Positions 37,541 through 45,477 of a DNA stretch of 64,000 nucleotides are shown here, one piece after another. Every line of letters begins with the position of its first letter. The stretch's first letter is position 1. The DNA is from Acidobacteriota bacterium (lineage in GTDB: Bacteria > Acidobacteriota > Vicinamibacteria > Vicinamibacterales > 2-12-FULL-66-21). A program made the translations under genes and the position numbers. Where the stretch lies: contig QHWT01000040.1 in the NCBI GenBank assembly GCA_003222675.1, forward strand, positions 61,596-125,595, read 5' to 3'. Below the pieces are notes generated by a model. That model did no database searches. It saw nothing but the letters and a program-made list of their open reading frames with translations, and was not told the DNA's origin.

Positions 37541-38448
37541 TCGCTCGTCTGGGTCTGGCCTCTCTCTTCGCGGCGGCAATGGCGACGGCGCTCGGAGCGC
37601 AACAGCAGCGGTTCCGGGCGGGCGTCGAGCTCGTGTCGTTGAACGTCACCGTGACCGACGGCACGGGACGCTACGTGACCGATCTGGCGCAGGAGGATTT
37701 CGAGGTCTATGAGGACGGCGCGCGGCAGGGGCTGACGTTCTTCTCTCGAACGCAGCAGCCGATCTCGCTCGCGCTGTTGCTCGACACGAGCGCGAGCATG
37801 GAAGAGCGCATGCCGATTGCGCAGGAAGCGGCCGTCGGCTTCGCGCGACAGCTCCATAAGGAGGACCAGGCGGCGATCATCGACTTCGACAGCCAGGTGC
37901 GGATCCTTGCGCCGTTCACCAGCGATGGCGCCGCGCTCGAGAAGGCCATCCGCGCGACGACCGCCAACGGGTCCACTTCCCTGTACAACGCGATTTACAT
38001 TTCGCTGAAGGAGCTGCGAAAGACCAAGGCACAGTCCACGTCCGACATCCGGCGGCAGGCAATCGTGCTGCTGTCGGACGGCGACGACACGTCGAGCCTG
38101 ATCGAGTTCGACGAGGTGCTCGATCTCGCGAAGCGCTCCGAGACGGCCATCTACGCGATCGGACTCAGACAGGGAGAGATCGGACGCCGCGAATTCAAGG
38201 AAGCGGAGTTCGTCCTGCGCCAGCTCGCCCAGGAAACGGGTGGACGTGTGTACTTCCCGACTGACGCGCGCGAGCTGCCGAAGATCTACCAGGCGATCTG
38301 GGACGAGCTCTCGAGTCAGTATTCGATCGCCTACTCGTCGTCGAACCCGAAGCGCGACGGCGCGTGGCGCCGCATCCTCGTGCGCGTGGCCCGTCCGGGG
38401 CTCACGGCGCGAACGAAGCAGGGCTACTACGGGCCCACGGGATCCTAG
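37537..38448 (+). CDS. VWFA-related Acidobacterial-domain protein 2
   Basis: 303 residues with a signal peptide (MIARLGLASLFAAAMATALGA). Same architecture as its upstream neighbour: LNVTVTDGTGRYVTDLAQEDFEVYEDGA, then a VWA domain with an intact DTSAS MIDAS motif (about 87-91), SDGDDTSS and a Thr-containing loop. C-terminal YSIAYSSSNPKRDGAWRRI is typical. The pair seems to be a tandem duplication in which only this copy keeps the metal site. It precedes ccsA/hem genes by 3 nt. Confidence 0.9.
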   Translation: MIARLGLASLFAAAMATALGAQQQRFRAGVELVSLNVTVTDGTGRYVTDLAQEDFEVYEDGARQGLTFFSRTQQPISLALLLDTSASMEERMPIAQEAAVGFARQLHKEDQAAIIDFDSQVRILAPFTSDGAALEKAIRATTANGSTSLYNAIYISLKELRKTKAQSTSDIRRQAIVLLSDGDDTSSLIEFDEVLDLAKRSETAIYAIGLRQGEIGRREFKEAEFVLRQLAQETGGRVYFPTDARELPKIYQAIWDELSSQYSIAYSSSNPKRDGAWRRILVRVARPGLTARTKQGYYGPTGS

Positions 38449-38451
38449 GCG

Positions 38452-39276
38452 ATGCTGGGCTGGCTTCCCCTGGTGTTTTACGCCGCCGCCGCGGCCGCTT
38501 ACATCGCGCATTTCGGAAAACGGGATCCTCGCGTCGGACGCGTTGCCTCGTCGCTGCTCGCCGGCGGCGTGCTCGCGCACACGTTCGTCATCGGCATGCA
38601 GACGGTCCAAGCCGGCTACGCGCCGCTGGTCGGCACAACGGCGGCGATCTCCGCGTTCGTGTGGCTGCTCGGCCTCGCATACCTCTACGTCGAGCTGACG
38701 ACGGACGAGCGCACGATGGGGGCGTTCGTGACGGTGCTGCTCGCCGTGCTCGCGGTGCTGCCCGCGCTGCATGCCTCTGACGTGGAGCCGCGGCCCGAGC
38801 TCCTCCGCAGTCCGCTCTTCACGCTGCACGTGCTCTCGCTGCTGTTCGCCTATGCGAGCTTCGCGCTGGCCTTCGTGCTGGGCGTCACCTACGTGCTGCT
38901 CTTCAAGGAAATCAAGGCGAAGCACCTCGGATTCTTCTACACGCGCCTGCCCTCTCTCCAGGTCCTCGACTTGATGAATGGCCGGGCGATCATCGTGGGC
39001 TGGCTGTTCCTGACGTGCGGTCTCGTGGTTGGCGGGATCTGGGCGACGCAGATCCACAGTTCGCCGGATCCGCACGCGCAGGCCATGTCGGTGGCGGATC
39101 CCAAGATCCTCGTCGCGCTGCTCTGCTGGGGGATGTATTCGTTCGCGCTGTTCGCGCGGCGGGCGATCGGCTGGAGCGGCCGCCGTGCGGCGTGGTTGTC
39201 GGCGATTGGATTCGTCATCGTCCTGCTGAACTTCGTTCCGGTCGGATATTTCCTGACCCGGAGTCATAACTTCTAG
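38452..39276 (+). CDS. CcsA/HemX-like cytochrome c assembly membrane protein
   Basis: 274 residues with about eight transmembrane helices. A conserved WD-like or heme-handling region is not fully canonical, but the pattern GGVLAHTFVIGMQ, FTLHVLSLLFAYASFALAFVLGVTYVLLFKEIK, GWLFLTCGLVVGGIWA and LLCWGMYSF matches the CcsA/CcmC/HemX family. Its stop overlaps the first base of hemA, the arrangement seen for hemX-hemA in many bacteria, where HemX affects HemA levels. Heme export or regulation of HemA are both possible. Confidence 0.85.
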   Translation: MLGWLPLVFYAAAAAAYIAHFGKRDPRVGRVASSLLAGGVLAHTFVIGMQTVQAGYAPLVGTTAAISAFVWLLGLAYLYVELTTDERTMGAFVTVLLAVLAVLPALHASDVEPRPELLRSPLFTLHVLSLLFAYASFALAFVLGVTYVLLFKEIKAKHLGFFYTRLPSLQVLDLMNGRAIIVGWLFLTCGLVVGGIWATQIHSSPDPHAQAMSVADPKILVALLCWGMYSFALFARRAIGWSGRRAAWLSAIGFVIVLLNFVPVGYFLTRSHNF

Positions 39277-40586
39277 TGGTGCGGCTCCTTGCCGTCGGCG
39301 TAAGCCACCGTACGGCGCCCGTGGAGCTGCGGGAATGCGTCGACTTCGCGAAGGATGGAGTCGACGCGGCGCTCGCCGCGCTCGCGGAACGCGCGGTCGC
39401 GCGCGAGATCGTCGTGCTGTCGACGTGCAATCGCGCGGAGATTTACGGCGTGGCGGAAACGGACACCGCGGCTGACGCGCTCGGCCGGTTCATCAGCGAG
39501 TATCATCAGGTGGCGCACGAAACGCTGCGGCCGCATTTATTCGTGCATCGAGGCGCGGAGGCGGCCACCCATCTCTTTCGCGTCGCGGCGGGACTCGATT
39601 CGCTCGTCGTCGGAGAGCCGCAGATTCTGGGACAGGTCAAGGACGCCTACGCCGCCGCCAGCGCGCTCAAGCACACGGGGGCGCTGACCAATCGCCTGTT
39701 CAGCAGCGCGTTCACGGTCGGCAAGCGCGTGCGATCGGAGACGGGACTCGGCGAAGGGGCCGTGTCGGTGAGCTACGCGGCAATCTCGCTCGCGAAAAAG
39801 ATCTTCGGGGATCTCACCGGGCTCGACGTGCTCATCCTCGGCGCCGGCGAAATGGCGGAATTGACCGGCGTGCACCTGCGGGCGCAGCACGTGAAGCAGC
39901 TCACGATCGCGAGCCGGACGCTGTCCACCGCGCAGACGCTCGCAAAGGCCTTGAACGGCCGCGCGGTCGCGTGGTCGTCGCTCAGCGACGCGCTGTCGGC
40001 TGCCGACATCGTCGTGACGGCGACGGGCGCCGCCGAGCCCGTGCTGACACGCGCGCGACTGGAGGAGGTCATGCGCCCGCGACGCAGCCGTCCGCTGTTC
40101 GTGATCGACATTGCCGTCCCGCGCGATGTCGAAGCCTCCGCCGGCGATCTTGACCAGGTGTTCCTCTACAACATCGACGACCTGCGGACGATCGTGCAGG
40201 AGAATCTCGCGCGGCGCACCGCCGAACTGCAGCGCGCCGACGATATCGTCCGCGAAGAGGTCGAGCGCTTCAGCGCGTGGATGCAGTCGCGCGAGGTGGT
40301 CCCCACCCTCGTCGCGCTGCGGCAACGGTTTGAATCGATCCGGCAATCCGAGCTCCACCGGCTGGAATCGAAGCTCGCGGGACTGCCGCCCGAAGCGAGA
40401 GCGCGCGTCGACGAGATCACGCACCTCATCGTCGAGAAACTGCTGCTGACGCCGACCGAACAGCTCAAGGCGCTCAGCGACGAGAGCACCGTGATTGCAT
40501 ATGCGGACGCCTTGAACCGGTTGTTCAGCCTTGTGGACGAGAAGTCGAAATCGGACGGCTCGCAGCCGCAGAACGTGTCGTCATGA
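39276..40586 (+). CDS. hemA: Glutamyl-tRNA reductase
   Basis: 436 residues from GTG 39276 (a second GTG follows directly at 39279). Reduces glutamyl-tRNA(Glu) to glutamate-1-semialdehyde, the first step of C5 tetrapyrrole synthesis. Catalytic C51 lies in LSTCNRAEIY, with SHRTAPVELRE (10-20) upstream. The NADPH domain shows VLILGAGEMAELTG, and a C-terminal dimerisation helix follows. Overlaps hemC by 4 nt (ATGA). Its partner HemL is encoded about 15 kb away. Confidence 0.96.
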   Translation: MVRLLAVGVSHRTAPVELRECVDFAKDGVDAALAALAERAVAREIVVLSTCNRAEIYGVAETDTAADALGRFISEYHQVAHETLRPHLFVHRGAEAATHLFRVAAGLDSLVVGEPQILGQVKDAYAAASALKHTGALTNRLFSSAFTVGKRVRSETGLGEGAVSVSYAAISLAKKIFGDLTGLDVLILGAGEMAELTGVHLRAQHVKQLTIASRTLSTAQTLAKALNGRAVAWSSLSDALSAADIVVTATGAAEPVLTRARLEEVMRPRRSRPLFVIDIAVPRDVEASAGDLDQVFLYNIDDLRTIVQENLARRTAELQRADDIVREEVERFSAWMQSREVVPTLVALRQRFESIRQSELHRLESKLAGLPPEARARVDEITHLIVEKLLLTPTEQLKALSDESTVIAYADALNRLFSLVDEKSKSDGSQPQNVSS

Positions 40587-41545
40587 GGCCGCTCAGAATC
40601 GGAACCCGCGGCAGCCAGCTCGCGCTGTGGCAGGCGCGCACCGTGGCGGCGCTGATCGAGCAGCACGGCAACGACGTCGAGCTCGTGATCATCAAGACGG
40701 CGGGCGATCGCCTGCAGGAGGCGCCGCTGTCGGAGGTCGGGGGGAAGCGTCTGTTCGTCAAGGAGATCGAAGACGCGCTGCTCAAAGGCGATGTGGATCT
40801 CGCCGTCCACAGCGCGAAGGACATGCCGGCGGTGCTGCCCGATGGCCTGGAGCTGGCGGCCGTGCTGCCGCGCGAGGATCCACGCGACGCGCTCGTGCTG
40901 CCTGGCGGCGCCGCCGCGGTGGATCTGGCGGACGCGGTCGCACGGATCGGCAATAGTCCGACGATCGGCACCAGCAGCGTGCGACGGATCGCGCAGCTCG
41001 CGACGCTGCTTCCGCGTGCGCAGTTCGCACCGATTCGCGGCAACGTCGATACTCGGCTGCGGAAGCTCTGCGCCGGCGGCTTCGATGCGCTCGTGCTCGC
41101 GTCAGCGGGCATGAAACGCCTCGGGTTCGGGGCGCGGATCTCGGCGCCGATTCCACCCGCCGACTGCGTTCCCGCGCCCGGTCAGGGGATCGTCGCGATT
41201 GAAATCCGGGCCAACGATCAAGATACGCGCGGCCGGCTTCAACCGATCAATGATGGTATGTCGGGCGTCCTCCTGGCCGCCGAGCGCGCGCTCGTCGCTC
41301 GGCTGGGGGGCGGCTGCCAGTTGCCACTCGGCGCGATTGCGCTGCCTGTCAACGGCGAACTCGACATGCACGCGATCGTGTCGTCGGTGGATGGCCGACG
41401 CAGCGTTCGGCGGCAGGCGCGCGGGCCGGTGTCGGACCCTGTGGGGCTCGGCGAGCGCCTTGCCGAAGAGCTCTCGGCGGGAGGCGCAGCCGCCATTCTC
41501 GACGAAGTACGGAACGCGCAAGGTCCGGTGGAAGGAAGCTATTAA
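40583..41545 (+). CDS. hemC: Porphobilinogen deaminase (hydroxymethylbilane synthase)
   Basis: 320 residues. Joins four porphobilinogens into hydroxymethylbilane. The cofactor-binding cysteine is C245 in LGGGCQLPLG; D80 in AVHSAKDMP is the catalytic aspartate. Other conserved segments are IGTRGSQLALWQA (6-18) and IGTSSVRRIAQL. Part of hemA-hemC-(SUMT-hemD)-hemB. Confidence 0.97.
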   Translation: MRPLRIGTRGSQLALWQARTVAALIEQHGNDVELVIIKTAGDRLQEAPLSEVGGKRLFVKEIEDALLKGDVDLAVHSAKDMPAVLPDGLELAAVLPREDPRDALVLPGGAAAVDLADAVARIGNSPTIGTSSVRRIAQLATLLPRAQFAPIRGNVDTRLRKLCAGGFDALVLASAGMKRLGFGARISAPIPPADCVPAPGQGIVAIEIRANDQDTRGRLQPINDGMSGVLLAAERALVARLGGGCQLPLGAIALPVNGELDMHAIVSSVDGRRSVRRQARGPVSDPVGLGERLAEELSAGGAAAILDEVRNAQGPVEGSY

Positions 41546-41581
41546 AGAGCTGCCAGCCACCAGCTCCCGGCTGTCAGCTAG

Positions 41582-41623
41582 CTGGGAGCTGGAAGCTGGG
41601 AGCTGGGAGCTGGAAGCTGGGAG
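41582..41623. repeat. CTGGRAG heptamer tandem repeat, six copies
   Basis: CTGGGAG or CTGGAAG begins at 41582, 41589, 41596, 41603, 41610 and 41617. The array ends 5 nt before the GTG start of the SUMT-HemD gene. Each copy contains GGAG or GGAAG, so it could also provide several ribosome binding sites. Confidence 0.9.
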
Positions 41624-41628
41624 CTAGA

Positions 41629-43170
41629 GTGAAGAGCCCCTGCGTTTACATCATCGGCGCTGGTCCCGGCGATCCCGGGTTGATCAGCGTTCGCGGCCGG
41701 CGTTATCTCGAAGCCGCGGATGTCGTGGTGTACGACCACCAGGTGCACACGCGATTGCTGCGGCTCGCGCGACCGGAAGCCGAACGCATCGACGTTGGGG
41801 CAGCGGCGCCGAGGCCGCTCGACCAGGATGCGATATCGCTGCTGCTCGTCGAGAAGGCGCGAGAACGAAAGACGGTCGTCCGTCTGAAATGGGGGGACCC
41901 GTTCGTGTTCGACAGCGGCGGCAAGGAAGCGTTGTTCCTCCACGAGCAGCAGGTGCCGTTCGAGGTCGTGCCAGGCATTCCGGCGGCGCTCGGCATGCCC
42001 GCCTATGCCGGCATACCGGTGACCTATCCCGATGCGGGAGACGTCGTGCTGCTCGTCCGCGGCCATGAGTCGGAGAACGACGCCGCACCCCAGGTGGACT
42101 GGTCACGCCTCGCGGCGATCGACGGTACGCTCGTGTGCTACGCCGGCGCGCGGCAGATCGATCTGATCGTTCGCGCCCTTTTGGAGCACGGGCGCGATCG
42201 CGACGAATCTGCCGCGCTGATCTACAACGGCACGACCCCCGCGCAGGAGACGGTGACGGGGACGCTCGGCGACATCGCCGCGCGCGCGCGCGCCGGGCGT
42301 CCCGCAATGCTGGTGGTCGGGCGCGTGGCAGGCTTGCGCGAGCACCTGCGCTGGTACGACGAACGGCCGCTGTTCGGACGCCGCGTGGTCGTGACGCGCG
42401 CCAGCGAGCAGGCCGGAGAGCTCGTCGACATGCTCGAGGAACGCGGGGCTGAAGCGATCCTGGCGCCGACGATCCGCATTGCGCCGCCTGAAGATATCGA
42501 GGCGCTCGATCGTGCGTGCGCTGAGGCCGCGCGCTACGACTGGATCGTGTTCACGAGCGCGAACGGCGTCGACCACTTCATGCGCCGGGTGCTCGCCAAC
42601 GGCGACATCCGCGATTTGAAGGGGCCGCGCATCTGCACCATCGGTCCGGCCACCACGGACCAGCTCGCGCGCTTCGGGATCCGTGTCGACCTCACGCCCG
42701 ACGAGTACCGCGCGGAGGCGATCGCCGCCTTGATCAAGGACCTCGGAGATTTGCGTGGGACGCGCTTCCTGCTGCCGCGCGCCGACATCGCGCGCGAGGT
42801 GCTCGCCGACGAACTCCGCGAGGCGGGCGCGGTCGTGACGGAGGTCGCCGCGTATCGCACGCTCCTCGCCGCAAGCGAGCGCGACGGCGATCAGGACATC
42901 TACAGGATGCTGCTCGACCGGGAGATCGATGCCGTCACGTTCACCAGCGCCTCGACCGTCAAGAACTTCGCGAAAATCTTCGGCGAGGAACAGGCCGCCG
43001 ACCTGCTGCGCACGACCGTCGTCGCGTCAATCGGGCCGGTCACGGCCGAAGCGGCGCAGCAACTCGGCATCGCCACAACCGTCATGCCGAAGCGCTACAC
43101 CGTTCCGGATCTCGTCGACGCGCTCGTCGAGCATTTCAGTCAGCAGTCCGCGGTCAGCATGACGCCCTAG
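41629..43170 (+). CDS. Uroporphyrinogen-III methyltransferase-like/synthase fusion (SUMT-HemD)
   Basis: 513 residues from GTG 41629. The N-terminal half (about 1-245) has the tetrapyrrole methylase fold: YIIGAGPGDPGLIS (8-20), VVRLKWGDPFVF (83-94) and VVPGIPAALGMPAYAGIP (113-130). The usual RLKGGDPFIFGRGGEE motif is altered (W88, D95, K99) and the upstream histidine-rich loop is missing, so methylation activity is doubtful. The C-terminal half (about 252-505) is a HemD-type uroporphyrinogen-III synthase, with RRVVVTRASEQAGEL, WIVFTSANGV and AVTFTSASTVKNF. HemD is needed by the surrounding operon. Confidence 0.9.
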   Translation: MKSPCVYIIGAGPGDPGLISVRGRRYLEAADVVVYDHQVHTRLLRLARPEAERIDVGAAAPRPLDQDAISLLLVEKARERKTVVRLKWGDPFVFDSGGKEALFLHEQQVPFEVVPGIPAALGMPAYAGIPVTYPDAGDVVLLVRGHESENDAAPQVDWSRLAAIDGTLVCYAGARQIDLIVRALLEHGRDRDESAALIYNGTTPAQETVTGTLGDIAARARAGRPAMLVVGRVAGLREHLRWYDERPLFGRRVVVTRASEQAGELVDMLEERGAEAILAPTIRIAPPEDIEALDRACAEAARYDWIVFTSANGVDHFMRRVLANGDIRDLKGPRICTIGPATTDQLARFGIRVDLTPDEYRAEAIAALIKDLGDLRGTRFLLPRADIAREVLADELREAGAVVTEVAAYRTLLAASERDGDQDIYRMLLDREIDAVTFTSASTVKNFAKIFGEEQAADLLRTTVVASIGPVTAEAAQQLGIATTVMPKRYTVPDLVDALVEHFSQQSAVSMTP

Positions 43171-43177
43171 GTGATCT

Positions 43178-44194
43178 ATGCCCTCGAAGGCTTCGAACGC
43201 ACACCCGCACGTCACGCACGCCCAACTGGATCTTCGCCGACGCCCGCGGCGGCTGCGCCGCAGCGCGGTGATGCGCGCGCTGGTGCGGGAGACGCGGCTG
43301 TCGCCTGAAAACTTCCTCCACCCGTTGTTCGTCGTGCCCGGTGAAGGACAGCGCCGCGAGGTCGGCTCGATGCCGGGTGTGTTTCAACTCTCGGTCGACG
43401 AGATCGTCAGAGAAGCCGCCGCCGCCAAGGCGGATGGACTCCTCGGCGTGCTCCTGTTCGGTCTGCCGGATGCCAAGGACCCAGTGGGGTCGGCTGCGTA
43501 CGATCCGGAGGCGCCCGTGCAGTCGGCGGTGCGCGCGATCAAGCGTGAAGTCCCCGGCATCCTCGTGGTTACCGATGTGTGCCTCTGCGAATACACGTCA
43601 CACGGCCACTGCGGCATCATCATCGACGATGAGATCGCAAACGATCCCACCGTCGAGCAGCTCGCGCGCTCGGCGCTGTCGCACGCGGCCGCCGGCGCCG
43701 ACATCGTCGCGCCATCCGACATGATGGACGGCCGCGTCGGCAGAATCCGCGAAGCGCTCGACAACGCCGGCTTCAGCCAGGTCGCGATCATGTCGTACGC
43801 GGCGAAGTACTGCTCCGCGTTCTACGGTCCGTTTCGCGAGGCGGCGGATTCAACGCCCGCGTTCGGCGATCGCCGGTCGCACCAGATGGACCCTGCGAAC
43901 GTCGAGGAAGCGCTGCGCGAGGTCGAGCTCGATCTCGATGAGGGGGCGGATATCGTGATGGTGAAGCCGGCGCTCGCCTACCTGGACGTGATCGCGCGGG
44001 TGAAGGCGGAGTTCGGCGTGCCGACCGCGGCGTATCACGTGAGCGGCGAATACGCGATGCTCAAGGCCGCCGCCAGGAACGGCTGGATCGACGAGCCGCG
44101 CGCCATGATGGAGACCCTCACGTCCATTCGCCGCGCGGGGGCCGACATCATCATTACTTATTACGCTCGCGAGGCTGCCAGAGTCCTCGCTTAA
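43178..44194 (+). CDS. hemB: Delta-aminolevulinic acid dehydratase (porphobilinogen synthase)
   Basis: 338 residues. Condenses two 5-aminolevulinate molecules into porphobilinogen. Schiff-base lysines are K210 ([15 protein letters not shown]) and K263 ([11 protein letters not shown]). The cysteine triad C135, C137, C145 in [14 protein letters not shown] indicates a zinc-dependent active site. The N-terminal 20 or so residues are variable. It starts 7 nt after the SUMT-HemD stop and closes the operon. Confidence 0.97.
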   Translation: MPSKASNAHPHVTHAQLDLRRRPRRLRRSAVMRALVRETRLSPENFLHPLFVVPGEGQRREVGSMPGVFQLSVDEIVREAAAAKADGLLGVLLFGLPDAKDPVGSAAYDPEAPVQSAVRAIKREVPGILVVTDVCLCEYTSHGHCGIIIDDEIANDPTVEQLARSALSHAAAGADIVAPSDMMDGRVGRIREALDNAGFSQVAIMSYAAKYCSAFYGPFREAADSTPAFGDRRSHQMDPANVEEALREVELDLDEGADIVMVKPALAYLDVIARVKAEFGVPTAAYHVSGEYAMLKAAARNGWIDEPRAMMETLTSIRRAGADIIITYYAREAARVLA

Positions 44195-44213
44195 CGGCGT
44201 CCCATCAACGCTT

Positions 44214-44281
44214 GTGGCTTCCGCCTTTGGGCGGTCCAATCCGCTGCCACATGATCGTCCGGCTAAAGCCGGAAGCCACGA
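44214..44281. repeat. Imperfect inverted repeat after hemB
   Basis: Arms GTGGCTTCCGCCTTTG (from 44214) and CTAAAGCCGGAAGCCAC (to 44281) pair with few mismatches over about 21 nt. It lies between convergent hemB and the S1C protease, and may act as a terminator or a mobile hairpin. Confidence 0.7.
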
Positions 44282-44295
44282 GAGTGGACATCGTT

Positions 44296-45261
44296 TTATC
44301 GCCGCTCGTGAATGCTCGCGGCGACATCCAGTCGCGACGTCCCGCGCAGGATCCCTAGCGTTGCTCGCGTCCCGATGCGATCGTCGGTCAGCGCGCGGTG
44401 CAGATCGTCGAGACTCTCGATGACGGCGTCGTCGAACGACACCAGCAGATCGCCATCGCGAACGCCCGCGGCATCCGCGGGACCACTCTTCTCCACGGAC
44501 GTGACCAGCACCGCGCCCGCCTGCGCGAGCCGGTGGAACCGCGTCACGCGGCGCAGCAGCGGCACGCTTTGCCCGGCGATGCCGAGATAGCCGCGCCGCA
44601 CGCGACCGTCGCGCAGCAGCGACGGCACCACCATCAGCGCGGTGCTGATCGGTACCGCGAAGCTGAGGCCGTTGCCGCCAGCGATGATCGCGGTGTTCAC
44701 GCCGACGACCCGGCCGTCGCCGGCGACGAGCGGGCCGCCGGAGTTGCCCGGGTTCAACGCGGCGTCGGTCTGAATCACGTGCTCGATTAACCGGCCCGAT
44801 CGCGATCGCAGCGACCGTCCGAGCGCGCTCACCACGCCAGCCGTCACCGTGTGCTGGAAGCCATATGGATTGCCGATGGCTATGACGAGCTGGCCGGGTC
44901 GCAGGCCGCGCGAATCGCCGAGTACCGCCGCGGTGAGATCGCTGGCGCTGATGCGGAGAACGGCAAGATCGCTGTCCGGATCGCGTCCAACCACGTCCGC
45001 GCCGCATTCTCTGCCGTCCGAGAGCGTCACCTCGACGCGCGGCGCGCCTTCGACGACATGGCTGTTCGTGAGGATCAACCCGTCGGCCGCGAAAACGAAC
45101 CCTGAGCCATTCGCCTGACCGAGCGGCCGGGCCTCGGCCCTTCCATGCGTGACCGTAATGCTGACCACGGCCGGGGCGACGGCGTCAACCGCCCGGATCA
45201 CGGTCCTCGAGTAGTCGTCCAGCAGATATTCGTCGGTTCGGCCGGTGGGAAACGAGACCAT
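44296..45261 (-). CDS. HtrA/DegP-like (S1C) serine protease without a signal peptide
   Basis: 321 residues. Trypsin-like domain with triad H68 (LTNSHVVEG), D98 (DPDSDLAVL) and S174 (NPGNSGGPL), followed by one PDZ domain (about 225-315: RRGYLGIAGQSVPLLRRV, SGPADAAGVRDGDLLVSFD). Typical HtrA proteins start with a signal or membrane anchor; none is visible after MVSFPTGRTDEYLLDDY, so it would be cytoplasmic unless the true start lies elsewhere. It converges with hemB. Confidence 0.92.
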   Translation of the reverse strand: MVSFPTGRTDEYLLDDYSRTVIRAVDAVAPAVVSITVTHGRAEARPLGQANGSGFVFAADGLILTNSHVVEGAPRVEVTLSDGRECGADVVGRDPDSDLAVLRISASDLTAAVLGDSRGLRPGQLVIAIGNPYGFQHTVTAGVVSALGRSLRSRSGRLIEHVIQTDAALNPGNSGGPLVAGDGRVVGVNTAIIAGGNGLSFAVPISTALMVVPSLLRDGRVRRGYLGIAGQSVPLLRRVTRFHRLAQAGAVLVTSVEKSGPADAAGVRDGDLLVSFDDAVIESLDDLHRALTDDRIGTRATLGILRGTSRLDVAASIHERR

Positions 45262-45296
45262 GCCTCATTGGACGCGGCGAGGGACGGCCCGGGTGC

Positions 45297-45477
45297 CGAA
45301 ACGGGGACACTCACAGTTCTTCCCATATTCGAGCACCCGGCGGCCCGAAACGGTGACAGTCACACTTCCCCCCAAAACGGTGACAGTCACAGTTCGGCCC
45401 GCGCCGAAACGGTGACTGTCACAGTTCTGCAGCGCGAACCGTCCGGAAGCGAGAAGAACTGTGAGTGTCCCCGTTAC
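45297..45477. repeat. Largest GGTGACWGTCAC cassette (family B)
   Basis: In order: an outer unit GGGGACACTCACAGTTC (about 45302), three inner units ACGGTGACWGTCACA (about 45350, 45378, 45409), and an inverted outer unit beginning GAAGAACTGTGAGTG (about 45452-45477). The cassette reaches the last codons of the permease gene that ends at 45474. Confidence 0.88.
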
